Part shown: one piece after another, positions 37,901 to 46,264 of the stretch
Numbering within the stretch: the first letter of the stretch is position 1
Layout of the letters: the number at the start of each line of letters is the position of its first letter
DNA from: Euleptes europaea
Lineage: Eukaryota > Chordata > Lepidosauria > Squamata > Sphaerodactylidae
Direction of reading: 5' to 3'
Length of the DNA: 64,000 bases
Assembly: GCF_029931775.1 (NCBI RefSeq)
Contig: NC_079324.1
Span: 61,945,268 to 62,009,267 of the forward strand
Position numbers and translations under genes: made by a program
Notes under the pieces: generated by a model
What the model was told of the DNA's origin: nothing
Database searches by the model: none
The model's input: the letters and a program-made list of their open reading frames with translations, nothing else

Positions 37901-40900
37901 TCCAGAAGACACTTACTAATTTGCCTTTAAGCCTTTGCCGTCCGGGTCAAAAACTTTGAATGCATTCAGAATAGTCTCTTCTGGATCAGCACCTGGAATT
38001 TAAACAGAACCGTGGGAAGTCTAATATGTTATGGAGGCTGCCCCGATCTTCCCACGAATCAGTGATGGGACAGATTTGGCTGAGACCGTCCTTTGCAAAA
38101 GGGAGAGGTGGGTGTATTCTTGCCCGTTTGTTCAAAGGAACCTGGACATTACAACAGTGGTGCACCCAGGCACTCCCTGGTGAGGGCAGGGGTCAGAAAG
38201 GGACTAAGGGTCCTCTGCAGGTCTCTGAAGGAGTTCTAATCAGCCCTCCCCTCCTAAAGATCAAAGTCCTGGCAGACACACTTTGAAATCTTGCTGATAG
38301 CATTCCCAGTAGCCACACCCCTCTAGTACCAGATTGGCTCAATGTTTTGGGGGTGGAGCCTCTAAGTAATAGCTTCCATCAGGTAAATTTTGGATGGGTG
38401 ACCACCAAGGAATACCAGAGTTGCTATGCAGAGGCAGGCAAAAATGGCAAATAACCTCTGAAAGTCTATTGCCTTGAAACCTGTACAGGGTAGCCATTAG
38501 TCATCTGTGATTTGACCACAGATAGAGATCAGTTCACCTTGAGATAGGGTTTCCCTCTTTGCTACTGGCAGGAGGTTTTGGGGGTGGAGCCTGAGGAGGG
38601 TGGGGTTTGGGGAAGGACTTCAATGCCATAGAGGCCGATTGCCAAAGCAGCCATTTTCTCCAGGTGAGCTGATCTCTATCGGCTGGAGATCAGTTGTAAT
38701 AGATGGAGATCTCCAGCTATTACTTGGAAGTTGGCAACCCTTCCTTGAGAAAATGGCCACTTTGGCAATTGGACTTTATGGCGTCAAACTCCCTCCTCTC
38801 CCCAAATTCTGCCCTCCTCAGGCTCCACCCCAAAAACCTCCCGCGGGTTGTGAAGAGGAACCTGGCAACCCTATCCATTCCACATTTTATCCTCACAACA
38901 GCCAATAACGTTAGAATGATACATGGTATGGAAAAAGCTAGGCAGGGGAACTTTTTCTTTCTCTCCCAAAATACTGTCTTCCTTTTCATGGAAACTGGGG
39001 AAGCCCAGCATCCCAGAGGGGGCCCGGGACTGTTGGCTGTTCCCCAGCCAGGACCGACTAAGCCAGTTACCCCACCTGTGGATGAATCAGTGGCTCTTGC
39101 CCCTCGTGGCAGGGGCTGCTCGCCTCTTTGCAAAGGGAAATGTGTTCACTCGGGGCAGCTTTTCACTCACCTTTGAGTTTCTCGCCAAACATGGTCAGGA
39201 ACACAGTGAAGTTAATTGGTCCAGGAGCTTCCTTGATCATATCCTCCAGTTCTTCATTTTTCACATTCAAACGTCCTGCCAAAAGAGAAGGATCAACATC
39301 ACAGAACTCAACATTCCTTGATTTGTTGGATTATGGTTTTTAGACCACTGCCGTAACAAGTTCTCCGGGAAGTTCTTAAAAAATGCTTTGATTAGGACTA
39401 CCAGGCCCCTCTTCGTAACCAGCCGGAGGTTTTTGGGGTGCAGCCTGAGGAGAGCGGGATTTGGGGAGGGGAGAGACTTCAATGCCATAGAGTCCAATTG
39501 CCAAAGCGGCCATTTTCTCTAGGCGAACTGATCTCTATCAGCTGGAGATCACTTGTAATAGGAGATCTCCAGCTAGTACCTGGTGGTTGGCAACCCTAGC
39601 TTTGAAGTATAATAAGAACATCAGAAGAGCCCTGCTGGATCAGACCAGTGGTCCATTTAATCCCACATCCTGTCTCACACTATGGCCAACCAGTTCCTCT
39701 GGAGGTCCAACAACAGGACGTAGAGGCTGAGGCCTTCCCTGATGCTATTTCCTTGTTTTATCAGTATACTTGATAGAACTACAAACCACTAAAAATCCCA
39801 ATGACAAATCAGTGAGAGGCTAAGCAACAATCAAGGCAGGCTCAAAATACTAAAAATCCTGAAAAGTGCAGCATGAAAAGCAGAGCCAAGAGGCAGCAAA
39901 GGGGCCGATTAAGCACTAATTTAGTGCATAGATGTAAAATCCAGTGTATTAAACATTCGTTATCCTTAAGTGCCTGGGAGAGTAGCAACGTTTTTCCCTG
40001 GCAGCTGAACCTTGGAACAGCAGGAAGAGGGCAAAAGAATGCCCAGAAGTAGTTCCATAGGTAAGTCAGGTGCTACTACAGAAAACGCCTTTCTCTTGTG
40101 GGCATTCACCTCCACTCGGAAGATGGGGGCATGCTAGGGTTGCCAGATTCCCCCCCCCGCGCCCGGTTGCTGATGGGGGATTGGGGTAGGGGGGCTGCTC
40201 CAAGCTGGGAAACTCCTGAAGATTTGGGGATGGAGCCCGGGCAAGACAGGGACCTCAGCTGGGTACAATGCTGCAGAGTCTGCCCTCCAAAGCATCCATT
40301 TTCTCCAGGAGATCTGATCTCTGTAGTCTAGAGATGAGTTGTAATTCCAAGGGATCCCTAGGTCCCATGTGGAAGTTGGCACCCCTAGGGCATGCCTCTA
40401 GTATAGGGTTGCCAACCTTCAGGTACTAGCTGGAGATCTCCTGCTAGTACAACTGATCTCCAGCCGATAGAGATCACTTCACCTGGAGAAAATGGCCGCT
40501 TTGTCCATTGCACTCTATGGCATTGAAGTCCCTCCCCTCTCCAAACCCTGCCCATTTCAGGCTCTGCCCCAAAAACCTCTCACCGGTGGCGAAGAGGGGC
40601 CTGGCAACTCTATTAGTTAAAAAATACACATTGAACTACTTCATTGGCCAAGAGGAGACCCTGCAAGCCAGATGTTCCACAATAGCCCAGCAGAGTCTTA
40701 GACGTTCTTTTTCTGGATCTGCAAAAAACAGTCAGCCCTCCCAAGTCTCTGGGGTACTTCTGACTTGTGGCTGATGGAGTCCATCTAGATTATGTGAAAT
40801 GGCTGAATATTGAAATGTCTACATCCCCAAATCATTTGACTCTCAAAAGTTCTGTATTTCTGATATTTAGATTTTGCAGTGGTTTTTCACACCTTGATGT

Positions 40901-43900
40901 CTCTTAGGTTTTAAAAGAGGCAGAAAATATTTCTTCCACTCTATGGGACTGAAAGTGGGGAGTAGGAGGAGATTAATGACAACTGAATTTGGCTTTTTTG
41001 AAGTGAAATTCTTGCATATGTTTTTTTTTATTTTTTTGGGGTGCTCCAAATCCTCTTTAACAGCTTTCAGATGTTTTGTAGAGTTCTCTTCACTTACCTA
41101 ATGCAGCAAATGTGTCTCTCAGGTCTGCTTTGTCAATGAAGCCGTCGCGGTTCTGATCCATAATGGTGAATGCCTAAAACAGGAGAAGGTAAGATACAGT
41201 CAGAGTTATTTGTATGTGTGTTGTGACTTTGTGCCCGTGCAGGGGCAGAGTTATGGTCAGAATTCGATGTTCCATTTCTGGTCTTTTAAAAAAAGCAACT
41301 TTCTAGTCCTTATGACTGTATGTGTGTGTACTACTTGGTGAAATGTCAGAAGCCAGAAATGTGGCTAAGTAAGATTTCTGGGTCTCATGGGGATGGGTCT
41401 CTGAGGCCCAGCAGAACACAGCACTTTGGCAGCAAAAGGAGGACAGATTGGCTCGTTTGCAGCGTTTGCACAAAGAAAATCATGCAAATGCTCTCAATTT
41501 ACATAATTCATACAGATTGCAGTTGTGTGTTAGGTTTGTACCCAGCTTGCTGTTGCGGTGGGGCATACATCACAGTTGGCCTTTGCGCCAGTGTGAATTT
41601 CAGAAGCATTTGGACCTAGGTTCCAGAGCAGAGCCCCGGCTTCAGAGTAAGCCCAAACAAAGCCACTTTAAATTGGCTTTTGGGACCCTTAATCTCCCAG
41701 AATGTGGCTTCAGCCAGGCCTGGCGTGCAGAGAACTGTTCAGTGTTGTTTCTAGGAGCTCTCTTGAGGCTGATTTCCTTCCGTGTGCCTCCACTATCAGA
41801 GAGCCAGAGATGTGTATTGACCTTTGACTTGGGAGTCTTGGGTTCTATTCAGAGGGTGGTTTCCCTACAGTTTGGGTGCCAAACTGCAAGTTTCCTCGTG
41901 TTCCTTTCCATGGTTTCTCAAACCAGATCAAAGGTGGACTGAGGGAGCACAGAGAAATAGTGAGGAAAGACAACAAATGGAAAACAAGGATGTGAAGGCA
42001 CTAGAGTTGCCAGCCTCCTGGTGGTGGCTGGAGATCTCCTGGAATTACAACTGATCTCCAGGTGACAGAGAGCAGTTCCTCTGGAGAAAATGCTTGCTTT
42101 GGAGGGTAGACTGTATGGCATAAAATTAGGGTTGCCAACCTCCAGTTGGTGGCTGGAGATCTGCTATTACAACTGATCTTCAGCCAATAGAGATCAATTC
42201 ACCTGGAGAAAATGGCCGCTTTGGTAATTGGACTCTATGGCACTGAAGTCCTTCCCCTCTCCAAACCCCACCCTCCTCAGGCTCCACCCCAAAAATCTCC
42301 AGGTATTTCCCAATTTAGAGCTGGCAACCCTAGAAGACACTCAGAGAAAAACTGTCATAAATTCACACAAAGACCTTGGGAAAACTTCCCTGTGTAAAGG
42401 CCCTTGGTCTGTCACTTCACCAGATTGACCTCAGGCCAGGCACCATCTTATCTTTCAGCCTGGCCTACTTTGCGGGGTGGTTATGATGAAAAAAAAGGGA
42501 GACCAGACATTCATTCCTGGAGGTGTGGAGACTGGGGAGGATAGGATCTGGGGAGGGGAAGGACTTTGGCAGGGTATAATGCCATAGAGTCCACACTAAA
42601 AAGTAGCCATTTCCTCCAGGGGAGCTGATCTATGTAGTCTGGAGATCAGTTGTAATTCTAGGAGATCTCCAGGCCTCACCTGAAGGTTGGCAAGCCTAGG
42701 GGTGGGCGTAGGGTTGCCAGAGTCCCTCTTTGAAACCGGGGGGAGGTTTTTGGGGTGGAGCCTGAGGAGGGCGGGGTTTGGGGAGGGGAGGGACTTCAGT
42801 GCCATAGAATCCAATTGCCAAAGCTGCCATTTTCTCCAGGTGAACTGATCTCTGTAGGCTGGAGACTAGTTGCAATGGCAGGAGATTTCCAGCTAGTACC
42901 TGGAGGTTGGCAACCCTAGGTGGGGGAGAATTTGGGGGGGTTTTAGTACATACGTGGGACCATTTAGTGAGTTGGTGGTAGTGGTGAGTTTTGCATCAGG
43001 GTCCCCCTCCCCAGTTTGCAGATCACACTCTTAATCCTTTTACTGTGACCATTTTAGTCGAGGAATTCACTAAGGCCTTCTGGCAGCACGTCTGCTTTTG
43101 AATTCTCTGGTTCTCCCAACTTACCTCTTTGAACTCCTGGATCTGAGCCTGTTCAAACATGGAGAAAACGTTGGAGTTGGCACCTTCGGACCTCTTCTTA
43201 GCTTTCTTGGGTGCCTTTGGGGAATTCAAAGGGGACACTGTTATTCAGGGGTCTTTGTTTAATGTATGAATGCACAAAGCCAGCTTACACAGTCAGACCC
43301 CAGTTCCGTCGGGCTGAGTACCATTTATAGCAGCTATCCTGGGATTCAGGGTGTTACCTACTACCAAAGATTCTTTGAGTTGGAGACTTGGGTAAGGTTG
43401 CCAACTCTGAGTTTGAAGATCTGGGAGGCTGGGATTTAGGGAGGGACCTCAGTGTGGTATGATGCCCTAGAGTCCGCCTCCAAAGCTGCTGTTTTCTCCA
43501 ATGTTTGATTAAGAAAGGGGGGTGAGAGAAGAGCCCAGCAATCGGTCACGCTTCCTCACAGATGGTTGTTCTAATTGTTGCCATAATAGCTGCTCTTGGC
43601 CCCACAATCTCTGGAGAAGCCAACATCTGGGGGGGGGGGTGTTCAGTAACACTAGAGCATTTAGAACTTACAGTGTTGGACAAATTCATGGAGGATCGAT
43701 CTACAGCTACTAGCCACAATAGCTAAGTGGAAACATCCATGGACAGAGGCACAGCAACTGGTATTCAGAGGACAAACAGGGAGTGGCCATAACCTTCATG
43801 CCCTATTTGTGAATGTCCAGAGGTGGCTGACAGCCTTGTAAACAGGGTTTTGAATAAGTTTAACTTTTGGCCTGATCCAGTGTGACAATTGTTATGTTCC

Positions 43901-45552
43901 TAACTGGAATTGGACATGGGACGAAGTGCAGACTGCGCAAGCCATTTGAGAGACGTCGTCTGCACCAGCTAGTTTTCTCATGTTCTGAATATGAAAACGT
44001 CCCTAGATCATCTACTAGTGCTAACTTCTTTTTTGCTGGCCTTTTCTCCCACTTATATCTCTGTTAGTCTCTTGAGCCACACTGAGGGCCTTTGCAAAAA
44101 AAGAAGAAGAAGAGAGAATCCACTTTCTGGTTTAGCCAACTAATTACCTGTATTTTAACTAATGGTATAGTTTGTATTTTGGCATAATCTCCATGTAGAT
44201 TTTGTGAGACATTGTAGGGAATTTCAGATCACCTGCAACCTAATGGGCAAGCATAATCACTCAAGAATAGAATGCAGTGTCACTTCCTGGACATTTTCTG
44301 TTATTAAAACAGACCAGAGCCATATACACTTAAAGACTGCAGGTTTTCTGTTTGGGCATGCTATTAGATCTGAGCCTACGGATGTCGGTACAGCTGTACC
44401 CTGTAATAGGGAGCCCCTTTGGCAGGCTTTGATGCAGCCCTTCCTCAGAAGACAGGAGCTGACCACAGTTATCCATGCCATGATCACACCCAGGCTAGAC
44501 TACTGCAACATGTTGGGTGTAGGGGCTGCCTTTGAAGACTGCCCAGAAGCTCCAGTTAGCACAAAATGCAGAAGCGGGATTGCCAGCTTTCATAAACTAC
44601 AAGGAAAGCATCTCTCTAGTTCCAGCGAAAAAAGGTCTGGCTGCCAATTCACTTCTGGACACAATTCAAAGTGGCCATGTGAGTTTTCCAGAAAAATATG
44701 AATTGGAAAGTGTTCTGATAAAGTTTCCAATGCCTGAAGTCGGGTGTGATGAATACAGCCTGTTTATTTTGGTTTATATTCAGTAAACAAAATTTAAAAG
44801 TACCCGATGTTAATTTTATGTCTCAGTAGCAACAAATGCTTGGATTGAAATATTTGATTAGGAAGAAAATGACTTGGTGACATGGGTAGTCTACATGGGG
44901 CTGTCCTGAGGCTACAAGTGATGCAGAATGCTGCAGCCAGAATTCTAACTGGGGTGCGTTGCAGGGACCACGTCACTCCAGTCTTGTTCCATTGATAATG
45001 GCTCCCAGTTTGCTTCCAGGCACAATTTAAGGTCCTGGGTTCAGCTTACATTAAAAACTGCCAACTCCCTTATCAAGCTCCCCAACTAATACAGGCATCT
45101 TTTCCAGAGAACTGTTTTGAGTGCCCCGGTCTGTAGATGGGAAACTTCAGAAAGGGCTTTCTTGATTGTGGTGTCAAAATTATGGAGTTCCCTTGCCAGG
45201 GAGATTCATCTGTCCCTTCTATCATTATTTTCTACCAGCAGATCAAGATTTTCTGCTTTGTTTGCAGCATGTCCCCTTGACTGTGAGTCCCCACTTACCA
45301 AGCCCAGCTCTCTCCAATGCATCTAGAAACCAGAGTTTGATACCCCTCCTGGGGAAGATGGAATCTTCTGGCCAATGAAAGGTAGCCCGGTTTCCTTTCG
45401 TGTCTCTTGCAGACTTACGGCTGGCAAAGTTATTCACCTCTTCACATAAGAAAGTCAATTTCTAGGTTCTCTCTGGTGCTGATTTCTGCCCGGCACCCTC
45501 CAGCACATGCCTTCCCTTTGCTCCAGTTCCCTTGGATCCCTTTACTCACCAT
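31868..45552 (-). CDS. MYL2: MYL2, ventricular/slow myosin regulatory light chain
   Basis: Seven coding exons on the minus strand (45552-45550, 43214-43125, 41173-41098, 39275-39171, 37992-37917, 33945-33897, 31966-31868) join to 498 nt, a full 165-residue protein. It begins [20 protein letters not shown], keeping the basic N-terminus and Ser15, the myosin light chain kinase target. EF-hand 1 has an intact calcium loop, [12 protein letters not shown] (residues 37-48). The later EF-hands are degenerate, as usual. It ends [13 protein letters not shown]. The protein wraps the myosin lever arm and tunes cross-bridge kinetics in cardiac and slow muscle. Exon 1 carries only the ATG, as in mammals. 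The second EF-hand region has GKGLKANY, one residue shorter than mammalian GKG(V/S)LKADY; as I recall, chicken also has this form. A strong cardiac-type promoter precedes it. Confidence 0.98.
32365..32470 (+). mobile_element. SINE-C 5' part, forward
   Basis: CCTGTAGCTCAGTATGTGCA (with a 14-bp internal duplication) and GTCCTGGGTTCAATCCCTGG. It abuts an opposite-strand SINE-C at 32464. Confidence 0.75.
32464..32685 (-). mobile_element. SINE-C, reversed
   Basis: AACTGCCTTATACTGAATCA, ATCAAGGTCAGTACTGTCTA and GAGCCACAACCCCTCCCCT. Together with the forward piece it makes a head-outward, tail-to-tail pair. Confidence 0.85.
32686..33896. other. MYL2 intron 6, no recognised feature
   Basis: Includes a short (GT)n near 33760. 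The rest is AT-rich unique sequence. Frames such as 32826-33080 (+) have no motif. Confidence 0.45.
33897..33945 (-). CDS. MYL2: MYL2 exon 6
   Basis: 49 nt. The first base completes the Tyr codon. It encodes [16 protein letters not shown] and is followed by donor GTAAGT. Acceptor gtttgcag. Confidence 0.97.
34285..34882 (-). mobile_element. SINE-B split by a LINE-X fragment
   Basis: 34285-34346 holds the 3' end (GAAGAAGAGTTGGTTTTTAT). After the insert, 34623-34882 continues with CTTACAATCACCTTCCCTTC to CCACACTGGCTCTC. AGCTTA is found on both sides of the insert. Confidence 0.9.
34348..34622 (-). mobile_element. CR1-like LINE 3'-end fragment (LINE-X) nested in SINE-B
   Basis: AACATAAGAAAGGCCCTGCT, AGTGGCCAACCAGGTGCCTC and CTCCATGAACATGTCCACTC. 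It is truncated at its 5' end, as LINE insertions usually are. Confidence 0.87.
34955..35462 (+). mobile_element. CR1 LINE, ORF2 C-terminus and 3' end
   Basis: The code reads RPQVEYCV-type start, [20 protein letters not shown] and [20 protein letters not shown]. The 3' UTR GGTTGGACTAGATGGCCTGT ends in ATATGATTCTGTGAT, the CR1 octamer-type terminus. It is in MYL2 intron 6 (33946-37916 is intron 5; this copy lies in it), antisense to the gene. Confidence 0.92.
35465..35622 (+). mobile_element. 5S-rRNA-derived SINE, 5'-truncated
   Basis: GACCAAGGAAGTCCAGGGTT, GGCAAACCACCTCTGCTCAT and TTGCCATAAGTCATTGGTCA with a CTTGATGGCATTATTATTG tail. Confidence 0.75.
35630..35828 (+). mobile_element. 5S-rRNA-derived SINE with BovB-like tail
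   Basis: The head carries AAAGCTAAGCAGGGTCAGCC and CGTTAGTATTTGGGTGGGAG with ACC, recognisably 5S rRNA. The middle block is GGCAATGGCAAACCACCTCT. The tail GTCACCATAAGTTGTCTGCA with ACTTGACAGCC parallels the BovB end GTCGCCATGAGTTGAAAGTG / ACTTGACGGCAC. It is the best copy for seeing the chimera. Confidence 0.88.
35829..36375. other. MYL2 intron 5, no recognised feature
   Basis: AT-rich unique DNA, no exon or repeat recognised. Confidence 0.45.
36376..37642 (-). mobile_element. hAT MITE split by a long fold-back element
   Basis: The left end AAGGTTGCCAACCCCCAGGT (36379-36398) resumes at 37437 with TAACCCCCAGATAATAGCAG and runs to CCTGGCAACCCT (37637). The insert lies about 20-25 bp inside the terminus, as in the copy at 14762. 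Strand is nominal. Confidence 0.8.
36400..37385. mobile_element. ~1-kb fold-back element with ~200-bp terminal inverted repeats
   Basis: The left arm (36400 to about 36620) starts GCAGGAGAGCCTGGCAAATA. The right arm (about 37178-37385) ends TATTTGCCAGGCTCTCCTGC and is its near-exact reverse complement, apart from an extra ~17 bp in the left arm. The centre (36620-37178) is AT-rich with no transposase-like frame. The class is unknown. The arms are very similar to each other, which suggests a fairly young insertion or hairpin-based gene conversion. Confidence 0.88.
37670..37880 (+). mobile_element. hAT MITE, diverged
   Basis: GACCTCCAGGTGGGGCCATA, GAGACCAGTTCCCCTGGAGA and CCAAGCCAGAATCGGCAGCC. 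It lies about 35 bases from MYL2 exon 5. Confidence 0.75.
37917..37992 (-). CDS. MYL2: MYL2 exon 5
   Basis: 76 nt: two bases completing Gly, then [24 protein letters not shown] and two bases of Tyr. Acceptor aattccag, donor TA|GTAAGT. One codon shorter than the mammalian exon. Confidence 0.97.
38368..38520 (+). mobile_element. 5S-rRNA-derived SINE, 5'-truncated
   Basis: TTTGGATGGGTGACCACCAA (5S box C region), GAATACCAGAGTTGCTATGC, and a tail TAGCCATTAGTCATCTGTGA with TTTGACCAC. Confidence 0.75.
38521..38874 (+). mobile_element. hAT MITE containing a second hAT MITE
   Basis: 38521-38544 (GATAGAGATCAGTTCACCTT, gaga) continues at 38743 (CCTTGAGAAAATGGCCACTT) to CTGGCAACCCTA near 38874. The inner copy lies between two exact CCTTGAGA octamers. 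Confidence 0.88.
38545..38742 (-). mobile_element. inner hAT MITE with perfect 8-bp target duplication
   Basis: The element runs TAGGGTTTCC ... GGCAACCCTT and is flanked by CCTTGAGA at 38537-38544 and 38743-38750. An eight-base duplication is the hallmark of hAT transposition. Confidence 0.93.
39171..39275 (-). CDS. MYL2: MYL2 exon 4
   Basis: 105 nt. Completes Gly, then [20 protein letters not shown] and [14 protein letters not shown] plus one base. Acceptor ttggcag, donor CAAAG|GTGAGT. The [16 protein letters not shown] block is invariant in the family. Confidence 0.98.
39397..39598 (-). mobile_element. hAT MITE
   Basis: GGCCCCTCTTCGTAACCAGC, TTTTGGGGTGCAGCCTGAGG, CAATGCCATAGAGTCCAATT and GGTGGTTGGCAACCCTA. 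Strand is nominal. Confidence 0.85.
39610..39740 (-). mobile_element. CR1-like LINE 3'-end fragment
   Basis: AATAAGAACATCAGAAGAGC, CCTGCTGGATCAGACCAGTG and CACACTATGGCCAACCAGTT. It is a diverged relative of the LINE-X end. Confidence 0.7.
39741..40130. other. MYL2 intron 3, no recognised feature
   Basis: Unique-looking sequence. Confidence 0.45.
40135..40390 (+). mobile_element. hAT MITE
   Basis: TAGGGTTGCCAGATTCCCCC, GTACAATGCTGCAGAGTCTG, and TCCCATGTGGAAGTTGGCAC with CCCTAG. Followed at once by another copy. Confidence 0.85.
40407..40613 (+). mobile_element. hAT MITE
   Basis: TAGGGTTGCCAACCTTCAGG, ACTAGCTGGAGATCTCCTGC, CTCTATGGCATTGAAGTCCC and GGGGCCTGGCAACTCTA. A full-length copy of the second subfamily (TCTATGGCATTGAAGTCCCT type). 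Confidence 0.9.
40614..41097. other. MYL2 intron 3, no recognised feature
   Basis: AT-rich, with T and A homopolymers near 41028. Confidence 0.45.
41098..41173 (-). CDS. MYL2: MYL2 exon 3 (EF-hand 1)
   Basis: 76 nt encoding [20 protein letters not shown] and TFAAL plus the first base of Gly. It holds the whole functional Ca/Mg-binding loop. Acceptor gttttag, donor TTAG|GTAAGT. Confidence 0.98.
41174..42000. other. MYL2 intron 2, no recognised feature
   Basis: A 164-codon plus-strand frame (41448-41942) runs antisense to the gene without recognisable domains. It is judged a chance frame. Confidence 0.45.
42002..42332 (+). mobile_element. two adjacent hAT MITEs
   Basis: The first (42002-42125) has GAGTTGCCAGCCTCCTGGTG and TAGACTGTATGGCATAAAAT but loses its 3' half at the start of the second (42127-42332, TAGGGTTGCCAACCTCCAGT ... 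GAGCTGGCAACCCTA). Confidence 0.85.
42512..42700 (+). mobile_element. hAT MITE
   Basis: TTCATTCCTGGAGGTGTGGA, GGTATAATGCCATAGAGTCC and CACCTGAAGGTTGGCAAGCC. The left end is diverged. Confidence 0.8.
42711..42919 (-). mobile_element. hAT MITE with near-perfect 8-bp target duplication
   Basis: TAGGGTTGCCAGAGTCCCTC ... GGAGGTTGGCAACCCTA, flanked by GGTGGGCG and GGTGGGGG (7 of 8). Strand is nominal. Confidence 0.88.
43125..43214 (-). CDS. MYL2: MYL2 exon 2
   Basis: 90 nt, 30 codons, phase 0 on both sides. It encodes [20 protein letters not shown] and [10 protein letters not shown]. The basic patch before Ser15 is the kinase recognition site. Acceptor ccccaaag, donor GAG|GTAAGT. Confidence 0.98.
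43395..43502 (+). mobile_element. hAT MITE, 3'-truncated
   Basis: AAGGTTGCCAACTCTGAGTT, ATGATGCCCTAGAGTCCGCC and GCTGCTGTTTTCTCCA. The right third is missing. Confidence 0.75.
43503..44200. other. MYL2 intron 1, no recognised feature
   Basis: Unique-looking sequence with a G homopolymer near 43630 and a GAA-rich tract at 44103-44114. Confidence 0.45.
44205..45320 (+). mobile_element. L2-like LINE, ORF2 C-terminal half and 3' region
   Basis: Code in several frames reads [16 protein letters not shown], then [20 protein letters not shown] and TPVLFH, then [14 protein letters not shown]. These are landmarks of L2-clade ORF2 (LDYCN, QNAAARxL, DHVTPVL). It is decayed, with frame changes. It occupies most of MYL2 intron 1, antisense to the gene, ending about 230 bases from exon 1. 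Confidence 0.85.
45550..45552 (-). CDS. MYL2: MYL2 exon 1 (initiator Met)
   Basis: On the minus strand GAGCC-ATG|GTGAGTAAAG: the ATG is the last codon of exon 1, with a consensus donor. This arrangement matches mammalian MYL2, where the initiator Met is alone in exon 1. The 5' UTR runs from about 45610 to 45553. Confidence 0.93.
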
Positions 45553-45635
45553 GGCTCAGACCAAGTTGAGTGGCCCACGATCTTTCTGTGAGAAGAATCT
45601 GGCAGCCAGTGCCCTCGGGGCTCCGGTAGACCAGA

Positions 45636-45644
45636 CAATAAATA
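45636..45644 (-). promoter_or_regulatory. MYL2: MYL2 TATA-like box
   Basis: TATTTATTG on the minus strand, in the context GGGCTGTATTTATTGTCTGG, about 85 bases upstream of the ATG. It predicts transcription start near 45610. Mammalian MYL2 promoters have a similar TATTTATTG motif at this distance. Confidence 0.8.
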
Positions 45645-45656
45645 CAGCCCATCCCC

Positions 45657-45686
45657 GTTTAAAAATAAACCCATGTCCGCTTTTGG
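45657..45686 (-). promoter_or_regulatory. MYL2: HF-1a / HF-1b (MEF2) cardiac element of MYL2
   Basis: The minus strand reads CCAAAAGCGGACATGG (45686-45671) directly followed by GTTTATTTTTAAAC (45670-45657). The rat MLC-2v promoter has CCAAAAGTGGTCATGG-GGTTATTTTTAACC at the equivalent place. HF-1b is a MEF2 site; HF-1a is bound by a Y-box-type complex. This pair drives ventricular expression in mammals. Its spacing to the TATA-like box is also kept. Confidence 0.9.
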
Positions 45687-45752
45687 CTGTAATAGGTGAG
45701 CTTCTCGCCTCCTCCCTCCTTTCTCGCTTCTTAAATAACAACGGTTCATTGT

Positions 45753-45768
45753 CATGTGGTGACATGTG
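45753..45768 (-). promoter_or_regulatory. MYL2: paired E-boxes upstream of MYL2
   Basis: CATGTG occurs twice, 10 bases apart (45753-45758 and 45763-45768), in the palindrome-like GTCATGTGGTGACATGTG. It could bind bHLH factors; this is inference. Confidence 0.4.
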
Positions 45769-45819
45769 AGACCCGCGGGCCTCCAAGGTACTTAGAGCCA
45801 GCATACCAGGCGGCCTCTT

Positions 45820-46260
45820 CGACGAAGATGTCCATTCAAGTGCTTTCGGTGAAGCGGTCAAAGAATAGCCAGGCACCTGTGGGTGTCAGTTTGCTCCAAA
45901 CGTGTGTGAGGACAGGGCGACCGGACCCCAAGCAAATTGAATGGCCTGTTCTAGGGTGTGTGGCTGCGGATATAAAGAAATGGTTTCCAGTTTTCTGTCT
46001 GAACACTCTGTCACACCCCTGTGTGACCAAGGGATGGAACCCAGAATGGGGCTATGCAAATGAATGGGAGGAGCTATGTGGCTAGCAGCAACCTTGGTTC
46101 TCAAAGCCCTCATCCCCAGAGCACCCTGCTCCCCCTGCCCATATGACTGGTTTCCAATCAGTCCTATGGGGGGGAAAATAACACTGGGTGTTTTTTTGAT
46201 GAGTGTTCTTCAACATTTCCTCTACCCCTGATGTTGGTGGCCTGGCGGCGATGGTAATAA
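45820..46260. other. MYL2 5' flank, unique
   Basis: No repeat recognised until a SINE-B at 46265. Open frames in both strands are overlapping shadows. Confidence 0.45.
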
Positions 46261-46264
46261 TGGT

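Noticed and set aside
41448-41942. 164-codon plus-strand frame in MYL2 intron 2
   Set aside because: No domain, antisense to MYL2, no sign of selection visible.
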